Positions 30,176-40,293 of a DNA stretch of 40,428 nt are shown here, piece by piece; the first letter of the stretch is position 1, and each line of letters begins with the position of its first letter. The notes below the pieces were generated by a model. That model was not told the DNA's origin. It worked only from the letters and a program-made list of their open reading frames with translations, and searched no databases. Source of the DNA: Nitrosomonadales bacterium. GTDB taxonomy: Bacteria > Pseudomonadota > Gammaproteobacteria > Burkholderiales > Gallionellaceae. The stretch covers positions 1-40,428 of the forward strand of contig JACREB010000102.1 in NCBI GenBank assembly GCA_016218475.1. The letters are read 5' to 3'. The position numbers were made by a program, and so were the translations under genes.

Positions 30176-30532
30176 ATGTTGATCAAAAAGGAAGCGCGTC
30201 AGCGCCGGGCACGCAAAACCCGTACACGCATTGCCGAAAAAAAATCGGTTCGCCTGGCGGTAACCCGCACTAATTTTCACATCTACGCGCAAGTGATTTC
30301 CGCTTGCGGCAGCAAGGTGCTGGCCAGCGCGTCCAGCGCCGAAGCGGATGTTCGCAAGGATCTGGCGAATGGCGGCAACAAGGCCGCTGCGGTTGTGGTG
30401 GGCAAGCGTATCGCCGAAAAGGCGAAGAGCGCGGGCATTACCCGGGTCGCGTTCGACCGTTCCGGCAACCGGTACCATGGCCGTGTCAAGGCGTTAGCCG
30501 AAGCCGCGCGCGAACATGGGCTACAGTTCTGA
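30176..30532 (+). CDS. rplR: 50S ribosomal protein L18 (uL18)
   Basis: 118 residues. [16 protein letters not shown] and [20 protein letters not shown] signatures. Binds 5S rRNA with L5. Confidence 0.98.
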   Translation: MLIKKEARQRRARKTRTRIAEKKSVRLAVTRTNFHIYAQVISACGSKVLASASSAEADVRKDLANGGNKAAAVVVGKRIAEKAKSAGITRVAFDRSGNRYHGRVKALAEAAREHGLQF

Positions 30533-30545
30533 TTGGAGTTGAGTG

Positions 30546-31067
30546 ATGGCTAAGCCGCAAGGAAAAATGCAACAGCAGGAAGCGCGCGATGACGGCATGA
30601 TCGAAAAAATGATCTCCGTGAACCGCGTCACCAAAGTGGTGAAGGGTGGCCGTATCATGGGTTTCGCCGCCTTGACCGTGGTCGGCGACGGCGATGGCCG
30701 CGTGGCGATGGGCAAGGGCAAATCCAAGGAAGTGCCGGTTGCCGTGCAAAAAGCCATGGAAGAAGCGCGCCGCAACCTGGCCAGGGTAAGCCTGAAGAAC
30801 GGCACGCTGCACCACACGGTGATCGGCAAGCATGGCGCGGCCAAAGTGCTGATGCAACCGGCATCCGAAGGTACCGGCATCATCGCGGGTGGCGCGATGC
30901 GCGCGGTGTTCGAGGCGGTCGGGGTGCGCGACGTGCTGGCCAAGTGCATCGGCTCCAGCAATCCTTACAACGTGGTGCGCGCCACATTGAATGGCTTGAA
31001 AGCGATGAATTCGCCGTCCGAGATTGCGGCCAAGCGCGGCAAGAATGTTGAAGAGATTCTGGGGTAA
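30546..31067 (+). CDS. rpsE: 30S ribosomal protein S5 (uS5)
   Basis: 173 residues from ATG 30546; GGAG at 30535-30538 fits that start, though the frame opens one codon earlier with GTG. S5 double-stranded RNA domain ([20 protein letters not shown]) and C-terminal [19 protein letters not shown]. Takes part in decoding fidelity. Confidence 0.98.
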   Translation: MAKPQGKMQQQEARDDGMIEKMISVNRVTKVVKGGRIMGFAALTVVGDGDGRVAMGKGKSKEVPVAVQKAMEEARRNLARVSLKNGTLHHTVIGKHGAAKVLMQPASEGTGIIAGGAMRAVFEAVGVRDVLAKCIGSSNPYNVVRATLNGLKAMNSPSEIAAKRGKNVEEILG

Positions 31068-31077
31068 GAGGTAAGAC

Positions 31078-31269
31078 ATGACTAAGGCTAAAACTAAAAC
31101 AATCAAGGTGACGCAGGTCAAGGGTCTGATCGGCACCAAGCGATCACATCGCGACACGATTCGCGGCTTGGGCCTGCGCCGCATCAACCATACCGCGCAA
31201 CTGGAAGATACTCCCTGCGTGCGCGGCATGATCAACAAAGTGTTCTATCTGGTTAAGTGCGAGGCATAA
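31078..31269 (+). CDS. rpmD: 50S ribosomal protein L30 (uL30)
   Basis: 63 residues: [30 protein letters not shown], and INKVFYLVK. Standard short bacterial form, here between rpsE and rplO with 10- and 1-base gaps. Confidence 0.97.
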   Translation: MTKAKTKTIKVTQVKGLIGTKRSHRDTIRGLGLRRINHTAQLEDTPCVRGMINKVFYLVKCEA

Positions 31270-31270
31270 A

Positions 31271-31705
31271 ATGCGGCTAAACAATATTCAACCTGCACAG
31301 GGAGCCAAGCACGCCAAGCGCCGCGTTGGCCGCGGTATCGGTTCCGGTTTGGGCAAGACTGCCGGTCGCGGTCATAAGGGTCAGAAATCGCGCGCCGGCG
31401 GCTTCCACAAGGTCGGCTTCGAAGGCGGTCAAATGCCGCTGCAACGCCGTTTGCCGAAGCGAGGCTTCGTTTCGCTGACACGCGATGACACGGCGCAGGT
31501 GCGTTTATCGGATTTGCAGAAAATGCCGGTCGACAACATTGATTTATTGGCGCTCAAACAGGCGGGCGTTGTTCATGCAAACGCCGTGGCCGCCAAAGTT
31601 ATTTTGTGCGGAGAAATATCCCGTGCGGTGAAACTGCAAGGTTTGCCGGTAACCAAGGGTGCTCGCGCAGCGATTGAAGCCGCCGGCGGCAGCATCGCCG
31701 AATAA
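31271..31705 (+). CDS. rplO: 50S ribosomal protein L15 (uL15)
   Basis: 144 residues. Gly/Arg-rich N-terminus ([20 protein letters not shown]), [18 protein letters not shown], and a conserved C-terminal domain. The start is one base after the rpmD stop. Confidence 0.98.
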   Translation: MRLNNIQPAQGAKHAKRRVGRGIGSGLGKTAGRGHKGQKSRAGGFHKVGFEGGQMPLQRRLPKRGFVSLTRDDTAQVRLSDLQKMPVDNIDLLALKQAGVVHANAVAAKVILCGEISRAVKLQGLPVTKGARAAIEAAGGSIAE

Positions 31706-31714
31706 GGCTGGCAC

Positions 31715-33031
31715 GTGAGCGCAGCGGCCAATAATGTAAGCAAGAGCAAGTACGGCGATTTGGGCCAGCGTCTCTGGTTTTTGCTGGGTGCGCTGGTGGT
31801 GTTCCGCGTCGGTGCGCATATTCCGGTGCCGGGCATCGACCCGGCGGTGCTGGCCGATTTGTTCAAGTCGCAAAAGAACGGAATATTGGGCATGTTCAAT
31901 ATGTTCTCGGGCGGCGCGTTATCGCGTTTCACCATTTTTGCGCTGGGGATCATGCCTTATATCTCCGCGTCGATCATCATGCAGTTGGCCGCGATAGCGG
32001 TGCCGCATATCGAGCAATTGAAGAAAGAAGGCGAAGCGGGACGCCGCAAGATAACGCAGTACACCCGCTATGGCACGTTGGCGTTGGCCTTGTTTCAGGG
32101 GTTCGGCATCTCGGTGGCGTTGCAGTCGCAGCCGGGGCTGGTGCCGAATCCCGGCACAATGTTCCAGTTGACCTCGGTGGTTACCCTGGTGACCGGCACG
32201 ATGTTCCTGATGTGGCTGGGCGAGCAAATCACCGAACGCGGTTTGGGTAACGGCATTTCATTGATTATTTTTGCGGGTATTGCGGCGGGGTTGCCCAACG
32301 CAATCGGCAGCACGCTGGAACTGACGCGTACCGGTGCTTTCTCCATCCCGCTGGTGCTGGTGCTGTTTTTCGGGGCGATTGCCGTCACGGCTTTGGTGGT
32401 GTACGTCGAGCGGGGCCAGCGCAAGATTCTGGTGAACTACGCCAAACGGCAAGTGGGCAACAAGGTGATGGGCGGACAAAGCTCCCATTTGCCTTTGAAG
32501 CTGAATATGGCCGGCGTGATCCCGCCGATTTTCGCTTCCAGCATCATCCTGTTCCCGGCGACGATTGCGGGCTGGTTTGGCAGCGGACAGGGCATGAATT
32601 GGCTGAAGGATATCAGCGCCATGCTGTCTCCCGGCCAGCCGATTTATGTGCTGACGTACGCGGCGGCGATTATATTTTTCTGTTTCTTCTACACGGCGCT
32701 AGTGTTCAGCCCGAAAGAAACGGCAGAGAACCTGAAGAAAAGCGGTGCGTTTTTGCCCGGTATCCGCCCCGGCGACCAGACTGCGCGATACGTCGAAAGA
32801 ATTATGTTGCGCCTGACCATGGTCGGTGCGGTTTACATTACCCTGGTATGTTTGTTGCCGGAATTTCTGGTGGTGAAGTGGAATGTGCCGTTTTACTTTG
32901 GCGGGACGTCGCTGTTGATCCTGGTGGTAGTAACGATGGACTTCATGGCTCAAGTGCAGTCTTATCTGATGACGCACCAGTATGAAAACCTGCTGAAAAA
33001 AGCCAATTTCAAGGGTGGGTTAACGCGCTGA
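31715..33031 (+). CDS. secY: Protein translocase channel subunit SecY
   Basis: 438 residues with about ten membrane helices; forms the inner-membrane SecYEG channel. Seen: [20 protein letters not shown] (first helix and plug entrance), [34 protein letters not shown], and the cytoplasmic [14 protein letters not shown] loop. Starts with GTG at 31715 ([17 protein letters not shown]); an AAGG lies upstream. Its stop overlaps the infA start (TGATG). Confidence 0.98.
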   Translation: MSAAANNVSKSKYGDLGQRLWFLLGALVVFRVGAHIPVPGIDPAVLADLFKSQKNGILGMFNMFSGGALSRFTIFALGIMPYISASIIMQLAAIAVPHIEQLKKEGEAGRRKITQYTRYGTLALALFQGFGISVALQSQPGLVPNPGTMFQLTSVVTLVTGTMFLMWLGEQITERGLGNGISLIIFAGIAAGLPNAIGSTLELTRTGAFSIPLVLVLFFGAIAVTALVVYVERGQRKILVNYAKRQVGNKVMGGQSSHLPLKLNMAGVIPPIFASSIILFPATIAGWFGSGQGMNWLKDISAMLSPGQPIYVLTYAAAIIFFCFFYTALVFSPKETAENLKKSGAFLPGIRPGDQTARYVERIMLRLTMVGAVYITLVCLLPEFLVVKWNVPFYFGGTSLLILVVVTMDFMAQVQSYLMTHQYENLLKKANFKGGLTR

Positions 33032-33249
33032 TGGCCAAAGAAGACGTGATTCAGATGCAGGGCGAGATAGAGGAATCGTTGCCGAATGCGACGTTCCGGA
33101 TCAAGCTGGAAAATGGTCATGTAGTATTGGGTCATATCTCGGGAAAAATGCGCATGCATTACATCCGCATCCTGCCCGGCGACAAGGTGACCGTGGAGTT
33201 GACCCCATATGATTTGAGCAAGGCGCGTATTGTATTTAGAGCGAAGTAG
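33031..33249 (+). CDS. infA: Translation initiation factor IF-1
   Basis: 72 residues, one S1-type OB fold: [58 protein letters not shown]. Placed between secY and rpmJ as in most beta-proteobacteria. Translationally coupled to secY. Confidence 0.98.
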   Translation: MAKEDVIQMQGEIEESLPNATFRIKLENGHVVLGHISGKMRMHYIRILPGDKVTVELTPYDLSKARIVFRAK

Positions 33250-33257
33250 GGAGGCGT

Positions 33258-33360
33258 GTAGGTTGGGTTAGGCGCGGGTTTTTGCGCCGTAACCCAACAA
33301 AAACTGGCGTTGAAGATTTTGTTTGTTGGGTTACGCGATAAAGCCGCTAACCCAACCTAC
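33258..33360. repeat. gtaggttgggtta-type palindromic repeat, infA/rpmJ gap
   Basis: Ends gtaggttgggtta (33258-33270) and taacccaacctac (33348-33360) are exact complements. Inside, a hairpin ggcgcgggtttttgcgcc and a second pair taacccaac/gttgggtta. A related element is at 37498-37613. Confidence 0.88.
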
Positions 33361-33386
33361 ATAATTCCCCAATTTAGGAGAAGCAA

Positions 33387-33500
33387 ATGAGAGTCCAAGC
33401 ATCGGTAAAAAAGATCTGCCGTAACTGCAAGATCGTTATTCGCAAACGCGTGGTGCGGGTGATATGCAAAGAGCCGCGCCACAAACAACGCCAAGGCTGA
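33387..33500 (+). CDS. rpmJ: 50S ribosomal protein L36 (bL36)
   Basis: 37 residues read directly from ATG 33387: [20 protein letters not shown], then [17 protein letters not shown]. Zinc-binding form with CxxC, C and H ligands. GGAG at 33377-33380 is the ribosome site. Confidence 0.95.
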   Translation: MRVQASVKKICRNCKIVIRKRVVRVICKEPRHKQRQG

Positions 33501-33530
33501 TTGAACAAACAAGCCTGCGGGTGTTATAAT
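33501..33530 (+). promoter_or_regulatory. Alpha operon promoter
   Basis: -35 TTGAAC (33501-33506), 18-base spacer, -10 TATAAT (33525-33530), right after the rpmJ stop. Leader to rpsM is about 22 bases. Confidence 0.75.
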
Positions 33531-33558
33531 TTTCGACTTTCAAAGATAGGGTAGCTGC

Positions 33559-33924
33559 ATGGCACGTATTGCAGGGGTCAATATCCCCAACCATCAACAC
33601 GCCGTGATCGCGTTAACCGCGATCTACGGGATCGGGCGTATGCGTTCGAAAGATATTTGCGCTTTGGCCGGGGTAAATGCCTCCACCAGGATGAAAGACC
33701 TGACTGACGCGGAAGTTGAAAAACTGCGAGGACAAGTCGCCAAGTTTATGGTGGAAGGCGATTTGCGCCGCGAAACGACAATGAACATCAAGCGCCTGAT
33801 GGATCTGGGTTGCTATCGCGGCGTGCGCCACCGGCGCGGCTTGCCGTGCCGCGGCCAGCGCACGCGCACCAATGCGCGCACCCGCAAGGGGCCGCGCAAG
33901 GCGATTGCCGGCGCCAAGAAGTAA
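33559..33924 (+). CDS. rpsM: 30S ribosomal protein S13 (uS13)
   Basis: 121 residues: [26 protein letters not shown], then [20 protein letters not shown]. Sits in the 30S head and contacts P-site tRNA and the inter-subunit bridge. First gene of the alpha operon. Confidence 0.98.
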   Translation: MARIAGVNIPNHQHAVIALTAIYGIGRMRSKDICALAGVNASTRMKDLTDAEVEKLRGQVAKFMVEGDLRRETTMNIKRLMDLGCYRGVRHRRGLPCRGQRTRTNARTRKGPRKAIAGAKK

Positions 33925-33958
33925 TTTTGCCATAACGCATTAGAGCAGAGGATCAGAT

Positions 33959-34348
33959 ATGGTTAAGCCAAGCACGAAAGTGCGCAAGAAAGTCAAAAAG
34001 AACGTAGCCGAAGGTATTGCGCATGTTCATGCTTCTTTTAACAACACTATCGTTACCATTACCGACCGCCAGGGCAATACCCTGGCTTGGTCCACCAGCG
34101 GTGCGAACGGGTTCAAGGGTTCGCGCAAGAGTACGCCGTTTGCCGCGCAGGTTGCGGCGGAACTGGTGGGCAAGGCTGCCGTCGAATGCGGCGTCAAGAA
34201 TCTTGAAGTGCGCATCAAGGGCCCGGGTCCCGGCCGCGAATCCGCGGTGCGCGCATTGAACGCGGCCGGTTTTAAAATCACCAGCATTTCCGACATTACG
34301 CCGGTGCCGCACAACGGCTGTCGCCCGCCTAAAAAGCGCCGTATCTAA
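33959..34348 (+). CDS. rpsK: 30S ribosomal protein S11 (uS11)
   Basis: 129 residues. [20 protein letters not shown] and the C-terminal [18 protein letters not shown] signature. Part of the 30S platform near the mRNA exit. Confidence 0.98.
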   Translation: MVKPSTKVRKKVKKNVAEGIAHVHASFNNTIVTITDRQGNTLAWSTSGANGFKGSRKSTPFAAQVAAELVGKAAVECGVKNLEVRIKGPGPGRESAVRALNAAGFKITSISDITPVPHNGCRPPKKRRI

Positions 34349-34378
34349 CTCGTATCTAATTTTTGGGGAGAGCCGATC

Positions 34379-35008
34379 TTGGCTAGAAATCTCGATGCAA
34401 AGTGCCGCCAGTGCCGCCGTGAAGGCGAAAAGCTGTTTCTGAAGGGCGAAAAATGTTTTACCGATAAATGCGCTGTCGAGCGCAGGGCCTATCCGCCCGG
34501 CCAGCACGGCCAAAAGAAAAATACCCGTTTGTCCGAATACGGCGGCCAGTTGCGCGAGAAGCAGAAAGTACGCCGTATCTACGGCGTGCTGGAGAAGCAA
34601 TTCCGCCTGACCTACAAGCAAGCGGAAAGCCAGCGCGGCATTACCGGCGAAAGCCTGTTGCAGATATTGGAATCGCGTCTGGATAACGTTTCGTACCGTA
34701 TGGGCTTTGGCGCATCACGTGCCGAAGCGCGCCAAACGGTGCGCCACAACGGGCTGTTGGTAAACGGCAAGCGCGTGAATATTCCTTCCTACCAGGTGCG
34801 CCCCGGCGACGTGGTTGAAGTGGCCGAAAAATCCAGGGTGCAACTGCGTATTAAAGCGGCACTGGCTGCTGCCGAGCAGCGCGGGTTCCCGGAATGGATC
34901 GAAATGGACACCAAGGCGTTCAAGGGAACGTACAAAGCCAAGCCGCAACGTGCCGAACTGCCCCCAACCATCAACGAGCATCTCGTGGTTGAGTTGTATT
35001 CCAAGTAA
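34379..35008 (+). CDS. rpsD: 30S ribosomal protein S4 (uS4)
   Basis: 209 residues. Start is TTG at 34379 ([16 protein letters not shown]), preceded by ggggag; no ATG or GTG fits. N-terminal cysteine pattern C..C...C, then S4 RNA-binding domain ([40 protein letters not shown]). In E. coli S4 regulates the alpha operon; the TTG start may lower its translation. Confidence 0.97.
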   Translation: MARNLDAKCRQCRREGEKLFLKGEKCFTDKCAVERRAYPPGQHGQKKNTRLSEYGGQLREKQKVRRIYGVLEKQFRLTYKQAESQRGITGESLLQILESRLDNVSYRMGFGASRAEARQTVRHNGLLVNGKRVNIPSYQVRPGDVVEVAEKSRVQLRIKAALAAAEQRGFPEWIEMDTKAFKGTYKAKPQRAELPPTINEHLVVELYSK

Positions 35009-35025
35009 TCCACACGGAGTAGCGT

Positions 35026-35994
35026 ATGCCTAAGAATGAATTCTTGAAACCCCGCATCATTGATGTGCAAAAGATTTCCCCCACCCAGGCCAAGGTGGTG
35101 ATGGAGCCTTTCGAGCGCGGCTACGGCCACACATTGGGCAACGCATTGCGCCGCATTCTGCTGTCCTCGATGGACGGCGCCGCGCCGACCGAAGTGAAAA
35201 TGGCGGGCGTGCTGCACGAATACGCGACCATCGATGGCGTGCAGGAAGACGTCGTAGATATCCTGCTGAACCTGAAGGGCGTGGTGTTGCGGCTGCACAA
35301 CACGCAGGAAGTCGTGCTTAGCATCAAGAAAGAAGGCCAGGGCGTGGTGACTGCCGCCGATATCAGCGGCAACGCCGATGTCGAAGTGATCAACCCCGAT
35401 CACGTGATTGCGCATCTGACTGCCGGCGGCAAGCTGGACATGCAGATCAAGGTTGAGCGGGGCTGCGGTTATGTGTCGGCGATTTCCCGCCAGGCCTCGG
35501 ACGAAACGCGCGCAGTCGGCCATATTGCGCTGGACGCATCGTTCAGCCCGGTCAGCCGGGTCAGTTATGCTGTCGAAAGCGCGCGCGTGGAACAACGCAC
35601 CGATCTCGACAAGCTGGTGCTGCATATCGAGACCAACGGCGCCATCGATCCCGAGCAGGCGATCCGCAATGCGGCACGCATCCTGGTTGACCAGTTCTCC
35701 GTGTTTGCCGCGCTGGAAGGCACCGAGCCGGTCGTCGAGAAGGTGCAGGCGCCCAAGGTTGACCCGATCCTGCTGCGCCCGGTGGACGATCTGGAATTGA
35801 CTCCGCGTTCCTCGAATTGCCTCAAGGCGCAAAGCATCCATTACATCGGCGACCTGATCCAGTACACCGAAAACGATCTGCTGCGCACCCCGAACTTGGG
35901 CCGCAAGTCGCTCAACGAAATCAAGCAGGTTCTCGCCGAGCACAACTTGTCGCTGGGCATGAAGCTGGAAAACTGGCCTGTTGCCACCGTTTAA
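35026..35994 (+). CDS. rpoA: RNA polymerase alpha subunit
   Basis: 322 residues. N-terminal dimerisation domain ([20 protein letters not shown]), conserved linker, C-terminal domain with [20 protein letters not shown] and [16 protein letters not shown], which binds UP elements and activators. Standard length. Confidence 0.99.
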   Translation: MPKNEFLKPRIIDVQKISPTQAKVVMEPFERGYGHTLGNALRRILLSSMDGAAPTEVKMAGVLHEYATIDGVQEDVVDILLNLKGVVLRLHNTQEVVLSIKKEGQGVVTAADISGNADVEVINPDHVIAHLTAGGKLDMQIKVERGCGYVSAISRQASDETRAVGHIALDASFSPVSRVSYAVESARVEQRTDLDKLVLHIETNGAIDPEQAIRNAARILVDQFSVFAALEGTEPVVEKVQAPKVDPILLRPVDDLELTPRSSNCLKAQSIHYIGDLIQYTENDLLRTPNLGRKSLNEIKQVLAEHNLSLGMKLENWPVATV

Positions 35995-36034
35995 TATAGC
36001 GCAACTGAAAAAAGCAGTTTAAGAGAGGCAAATC

Positions 36035-36421
36035 ATGCGTCACCGTTCAGGTTTAAGAAAACTCAACCGCACCAGCAGCCACCGTCTGGCGATGTTCCGC
36101 AACATGACCGTGTCGCTGTTGCGCCACGAAGCCATCAAGACCACACTGCCCAAGGCCAAGGAATTGCGCCGTGTCGCGGAGCCTATCCTGACTATGGGCA
36201 AGACCCCGAGCCTGGCAAACCGCCGTCTGGCATTTGCCCGTTTGCGCGACCGCGAAATGGTCAGCAAGCTGTTCGACGAGCTCGGCCCGCGCTACGCGGC
36301 ACGCAACGGCGGCTACCTGCGCATCCTCAAATTCGGCTTCCGCCAAGGTGACAACGCCCCGATGGCGCTGATCGAACTGATGGATCGTCCGGCGGATGCG
36401 GTAGCGGTCGATGCCGAGTAA
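36035..36421 (+). CDS. rplQ: 50S ribosomal protein L17 (bL17)
   Basis: 128 residues: [40 protein letters not shown], and [20 protein letters not shown]. Last gene of the alpha operon, followed by a strong terminator. Confidence 0.98.
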   Translation: MRHRSGLRKLNRTSSHRLAMFRNMTVSLLRHEAIKTTLPKAKELRRVAEPILTMGKTPSLANRRLAFARLRDREMVSKLFDELGPRYAARNGGYLRILKFGFRQGDNAPMALIELMDRPADAVAVDAE

Positions 36422-36450
36422 CTGGTTGTGATGCGTATCAAGAGTTAAAC

Positions 36451-36477
36451 AAAAAGCCGGATTCGTTCCGGCTTTTT
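36451..36477 (+). terminator. Alpha operon terminator
   Basis: aaaaagccgga / tccggcttttt with loop ttcgt: 6 GC-rich pairs extended by 5 A-T pairs, ending in a T run. It can work on both strands and lies 29 bases after rplQ. Confidence 0.92.
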
Positions 36478-36506
36478 GCATTTCGACATATTTGGAGATG
36501 GAAATT

Positions 36507-37481
36507 ATGGCAAACTGGTTCGAAGACAACTCGCAATCGATCGGGCGCACTCCGCTGGTGCGTCTCAACCGTATCACCGATGGCGCGCCCGCTACCATTC
36601 TCGCCAAGATCGAAAGCCGCAATCCGGCCTATTCGGTCAAATGCCGCATTGGCGCGGCGATGGTCGCGGATGCCGAAAAGCGTGGCCTTCTCGGGTCGGG
36701 CAAACACATCGTCGAGCCGACCAGCGGCAACACCGGTATTGCGCTGGCCTTTGTCGCCGCCGCGCGCGGTATCCCGCTCACCCTGACCATGCCGGAAACC
36801 ATGAGCATCGAACGACGCAAATTGCTGGTCGCTTTCGGCGCCACACTGGTGCTGACCGAAGGGGCTAAAGGCATGAGCGGCGCCATCGCCAAGGCCGAAG
36901 AAATCGCAGCTTCATATCCCGGATATGTGCTGTTGCAACAGTTCAAAAATCCCGCCAACCCGGCCATCCACGAACAAACCACCGGCCCGGAAATCTGGAA
37001 CGACACCGACGGCAAGATCGACATTCTGGTGTCGGGTGTCGGTACCGGCGGCACGATTACCGGCGTATCGCGTTACATCAAGCATACCAAGGGCAAGGCC
37101 ATCACCTCGGTTGCGGTTGAACCGTCTGCCAGCCCGGTGCTCGCCCAGAAACGCGCCGGTGAACCGCTGAAACCCGCCCCGCATAAAATTCAGGGAATCG
37201 GCGCAGGCTTCGTGCCGGATACTCTCGATATGTCGCTGGTGGACGAAATCGAGCAAGTGACCAACGAAGACGCGGTGCTGTACGCCCGCCGCCTGACGAG
37301 CGAGGAAGGCATCCTGTCCGGCATCTCCTGCGGCGCGGCGGTCGCTGTTGCCGTGCGCCAGGCCAAGCGCCCCGGGAACGCGGGCAAGACCATCGTCGTC
37401 ATCCTGCCCGATTCCGGCGAACGCTATCTCAGCTCGATATTGTTCGAGGGAATGTTTGATGAAAAGGGTGTTGCCGTTTAG
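36507..37481 (+). CDS. cysK: Cysteine synthase A (O-acetylserine sulfhydrylase)
   Basis: 324 residues from ATG 36507 ([20 protein letters not shown]), supported by GGAGATGG upstream. PLP lysine in [11 protein letters not shown], substrate loop [12 protein letters not shown], phosphate loop [11 protein letters not shown], and [12 protein letters not shown], which together indicate CysK rather than CysM. Makes cysteine from O-acetylserine (CysE product) and sulfide. No promoter is obvious in the 29 bases after the alpha terminator. Confidence 0.96.
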   Translation: MANWFEDNSQSIGRTPLVRLNRITDGAPATILAKIESRNPAYSVKCRIGAAMVADAEKRGLLGSGKHIVEPTSGNTGIALAFVAAARGIPLTLTMPETMSIERRKLLVAFGATLVLTEGAKGMSGAIAKAEEIAASYPGYVLLQQFKNPANPAIHEQTTGPEIWNDTDGKIDILVSGVGTGGTITGVSRYIKHTKGKAITSVAVEPSASPVLAQKRAGEPLKPAPHKIQGIGAGFVPDTLDMSLVDEIEQVTNEDAVLYARRLTSEEGILSGISCGAAVAVAVRQAKRPGNAGKTIVVILPDSGERYLSSILFEGMFDEKGVAV

Positions 37482-37497
37482 GTGCGCGGCAAAGCCG

Positions 37498-37613
37498 TAG
37501 GTTGGGTTAGCGGCTTTTTAGTTCGACGGGCTCTGATGGAACTACTAAGTATTGACTAAGCACGATAACCCCGTGCTAAGTCACTACTTAACTACCGACG
37601 GACGTAACCCAAC
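37498..37613. repeat. gttgggtta-type repeat carrying a nested palindrome
   Basis: Outer ends gtaggttgggttagcgg (37498-) and cgtaacccaac (37603-37613) belong to the family at 33258-33360. The middle holds an unrelated palindrome, gactaagcacg ataacc ccgtgctaagtc (37554-37582), flanked by actactaagt/acttaactac. Looks like one repeat inserted in another. Confidence 0.75.
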
Positions 37614-37630
37614 ATTAAAAGACAATCTCC

Positions 37631-38995
37631 ATGCCCTTCGTGAGCCTCAATCCAACCACCAACCAGGTGATCCAGACTTATGCCAGTTGGGATATTGGTC
37701 ACCTGGAACAAGCACTGGGAAAAATCCACAGCGCGCAGCAAGCATGGGCGCAAACCTCTTTCATCCAGCGCGCCGAGGTGCTGCGCAATGTGGCAGCCCA
37801 GTTGCTGGCGCAACGTGACCGGTACGCGACTCTCATTACGCAGGAAATGGGCAAGCCGCTGCGCGAAGCGCGCGCCGAGGTCGAAAAGTGCGCCGGTGTC
37901 TGCGGCTACTATGCGCAACATGGCGAAGAATTCATGCGCAGCGAACCGGTGGCGTCGGATGCCGGAAAAAGCTATGTCGCGTATTACCCGCTCGGCGCGG
38001 TGCTGTCCATCATGCCGTGGAATTTCCCGTTCTGGCAGGTATTCCGCGCCGCCGCCCCGGCACTGATGGCGGGCAACGCGCTGGCGCTGAAACATGCGCC
38101 GAATGTGCCGCAGTGCGCGCTTGCCATCGAAACCATGTTCCGCGAATGCGGCTTGCCGGAAGAATTGCTTACCAGTCTGATGATCGAGGTCGGGCAAGTG
38201 GCCGATGCCATTGCCAGCCCGCACATCCATGCAGTCACGCTCACCGGCTCGGAAGCCGCCGGACGCAAGGTGGCGGCATGCGCCGGGCAGCACTTGAAAA
38301 AATGCGTGCTGGAACTGGGCGGCTCCGACCCGTTCATCGTGCTGCACGACGCGGATATTGAACACACCGTCAACATGGCAGTGGCTTCGCGCTTCCTCAA
38401 TTGCGGGCAATCGTGCATCGCCGCGAAACGTTTCGTCGTTGTGCCGCAAATCGCCGACGAATTTCTGCATCAATTCAAAACAAAAGTGGAAGCGCTCAAG
38501 CTCGGCGACCCGCTGGATGACGCCACACAAATCGGTCCGATGGCGCGCCTCGATCTGCGCGCTGAACTGCATCGCCAAGTCAGCGAATCCATCGCACAGG
38601 GCGCAGTGGCGCTGACCGGTTGCAAGCCGGTCGAGGGCGAAGGATTTTTCTATCAGCCCTCGATTTTGGATCATGTCACCGCCAACAACTGCGCCTGGCA
38701 CGAAGAGCTGTTCGGTCCGGCGGCCATCGTGATCCGGGCCGCGAGCGAAGAAGATACGTTGCGCATCGCCAACGAAACCCGCTTCGGACTCGGCTCATCC
38801 ATCTGGAGCAAAGACACGGCGCGCGCCGAACGGTTGGCATCTCATATCCAGGCCGGCTGCACCTTCATCAATGGCACGGTCAAATCCGACCCGCGCCTGC
38901 CGTTCGGCGGCGTAAAAGCCTCTGGCTACGGGCGCGAGTTGTCCAGGTTGGGGATGCATGAATTCGTGAATGCGAAAACGGTGTGGGTCAGATAG
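37631..38995 (+). CDS. NAD(P)-dependent aldehyde (succinate-semialdehyde type) dehydrogenase
   Basis: 454 residues. NAD fold with IMPWNFPFWQVFRAAAPALM, catalytic glutamate in LELGGSDPFIVL, catalytic cysteine in NCGQSCIAAKR, and C-terminal PFGGVKASGYGREL. The overall pattern is that of the short Sad/YneI-type succinate-semialdehyde dehydrogenases (~455-460 residues), which oxidise succinate semialdehyde to succinate; exact substrate is not shown by sequence. Stands alone after the repeat. Confidence 0.88.
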   Translation: MPFVSLNPTTNQVIQTYASWDIGHLEQALGKIHSAQQAWAQTSFIQRAEVLRNVAAQLLAQRDRYATLITQEMGKPLREARAEVEKCAGVCGYYAQHGEEFMRSEPVASDAGKSYVAYYPLGAVLSIMPWNFPFWQVFRAAAPALMAGNALALKHAPNVPQCALAIETMFRECGLPEELLTSLMIEVGQVADAIASPHIHAVTLTGSEAAGRKVAACAGQHLKKCVLELGGSDPFIVLHDADIEHTVNMAVASRFLNCGQSCIAAKRFVVVPQIADEFLHQFKTKVEALKLGDPLDDATQIGPMARLDLRAELHRQVSESIAQGAVALTGCKPVEGEGFFYQPSILDHVTANNCAWHEELFGPAAIVIRAASEEDTLRIANETRFGLGSSIWSKDTARAERLASHIQAGCTFINGTVKSDPRLPFGGVKASGYGRELSRLGMHEFVNAKTVWVR

Positions 38996-39064
38996 ATTTT
39001 CCATCTGGCGTGATTTGTTGACGGGATTCACGCAGCAATTGCACGCCGAGCACGCCGGTATAGT

Positions 39065-39205
39065 CTTACCGTGTCACAAAGCGATCAAGGGATGCAGTGC
39101 AAGGCAAAATCGGGCGAAAAAGCGGAGTTTACATGTAGTAAATGAGCATTTTGAGCCCGATTTTAACGCCGCAATGCGCCCTTCAGCGCTTTGTGACACG
39201 GTAAG
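39065..39205. repeat. 141-bp palindromic element upstream of thiD (copy A)
   Basis: Ends cttaccgtgtcacaaagcg and cgctttgtgacacggtaag are perfect complements (19 bases). Internal stem aaaatcgggc / gcccgatttt around tttac-atgta-gtaaa. A second copy in the same orientation starts at 40294. Confidence 0.93.
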
Positions 39206-39423
39206 AATAGAAAGCGAGCGATTTTTCCAGGCCGGTTACGCGTAGCATGGTATGCGGGATGCGCATCAGGATTCCGCCATTTCAATATCAACGCGTTAAA
39301 TAGCATCCGTAGGGTGGGCTTTGCCCACCATGTCGGGCGGAGCCAGACCTACATTTTGGTTCCGGCTCATCCGGCTTAGGGTAAAATGCCTGCCCGAAAG
39401 CGCATTTTACCATTACCCACATC
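39206..39423. other. Intergenic region before thiD
   Basis: No gene seen. It contains a short REP-like hairpin ggtgggc ttt gcccacc (39313-39329) and, directly before thiD, an inverted repeat ggtaaaatgc (39381-39390) / gcattttacc (39403-39412) with a 12-base loop, which may be an operator or a weak terminator. No TPP riboswitch elements (CUGAGA, ACCUG) were recognised. Confidence 0.5.
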
Positions 39424-40263
39424 ATGTCCGAATCGTTCCCGCTAGTAATGACATTCGCCGCATCCGACCCCAGCGGCGGCGCCGGTTTGCAGGCTGACCT
39501 GCTGACCATTTCCAGCATGGGTTGCCATCCGCTGTCGGTGGTCACGGCCATCACCGTGCAGGATACCAGCGGGGTGGACGATGTGCTGCCGATAGACCCG
39601 GAATGGGTGATAGACCAGGCGCGCGCGATGCTGGAGGATGTGCCGGTGGCGGCATTCAAGATCGGCCTGCTCGGCAGCGTGGAAAATATCGTCGCGATTG
39701 CCGAGGTGCTGGCGGACTACCCGGACATTCCTCTGGTGCTCGACCCGGTGCTGGCATCCGGGCGCGGCGACGAACTGGCGAATGAGGACATGCTGGATGC
39801 GATGCGCGAGATGCTGATCCCGCAGACCACCATCATCACGCCGAACAGCATGGAGGCGCGCCGTCTCGCGCTGGATGAAGACAACGAAGAGGACGACCCG
39901 ACCCTGGAGGAATGCGCCAAGCGCATCCTGCGAGTGGGTTGCGAGTATGTGCTGATTACCGGCACGCATGAGCAAACGCCCAAGGTCACCAATATTCTGT
40001 ACGGCGAGCAGGGTGTGGTGCGCAGCGACAACTGGGCGCGCTTGCCGGGAATCTATCACGGTTCCGGATGCACGCTATCCTCCGCGATCGCGGCTCTTTT
40101 GGCGCAGGGCGTGGACGTGCCCGAGGCGGTCAAGGAGGCGCAGGAATATACCTGGCAAACCTTGAACGCAGGTTTCCGTCCCGGCATGGGGCAGCATATT
40201 CCCGACCGTTTGTTCTGGGCGCGCGGCGAAGAGGATGAAGATCAACCCGAACGCCCGAATTAA
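39424..40263 (+). CDS. thiD: Hydroxymethylpyrimidine/phosphomethylpyrimidine kinase
   Basis: 279 residues, ribokinase fold. Phosphorylates HMP and HMP-P for thiamine synthesis. Seen: FAASDPSGGAGLQADLLTIS near the start, VLDPVLASGRGDEL, IITPNSMEARRL, and the anion hole/catalytic GSGCTLSSAIAA. An acidic insert DEDNEEDDPTLEE follows the NSMEARRL segment, and the C-terminus ends EEDEDQPERPN. Flanked on both sides by direct copies of a 141-bp palindromic element. Confidence 0.95.
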   Translation: MSESFPLVMTFAASDPSGGAGLQADLLTISSMGCHPLSVVTAITVQDTSGVDDVLPIDPEWVIDQARAMLEDVPVAAFKIGLLGSVENIVAIAEVLADYPDIPLVLDPVLASGRGDELANEDMLDAMREMLIPQTTIITPNSMEARRLALDEDNEEDDPTLEECAKRILRVGCEYVLITGTHEQTPKVTNILYGEQGVVRSDNWARLPGIYHGSGCTLSSAIAALLAQGVDVPEAVKEAQEYTWQTLNAGFRPGMGQHIPDRLFWARGEEDEDQPERPN

Positions 40264-40293
40264 CGAGTGCAGGAATACGCAGCAAGATTTAAT

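Noticed and set aside
34789-35943. 384-codon minus-strand frame
   Set aside because: Antisense to rpoA and rpsD; no recognisable domain.
37552-37818. 88-codon plus-strand frame after cysK
   Set aside because: Made of repeat DNA and the out-of-frame start of the dehydrogenase gene.
37592-38701. 369-codon minus-strand frame
   Set aside because: Antisense to the aldehyde dehydrogenase, which has its full catalytic motifs.
39206-39423. TPP riboswitch upstream of thiD
   Set aside because: The conserved CUGAGA and ACCUG elements were not found; only a short inverted repeat and REP-like hairpin are visible.
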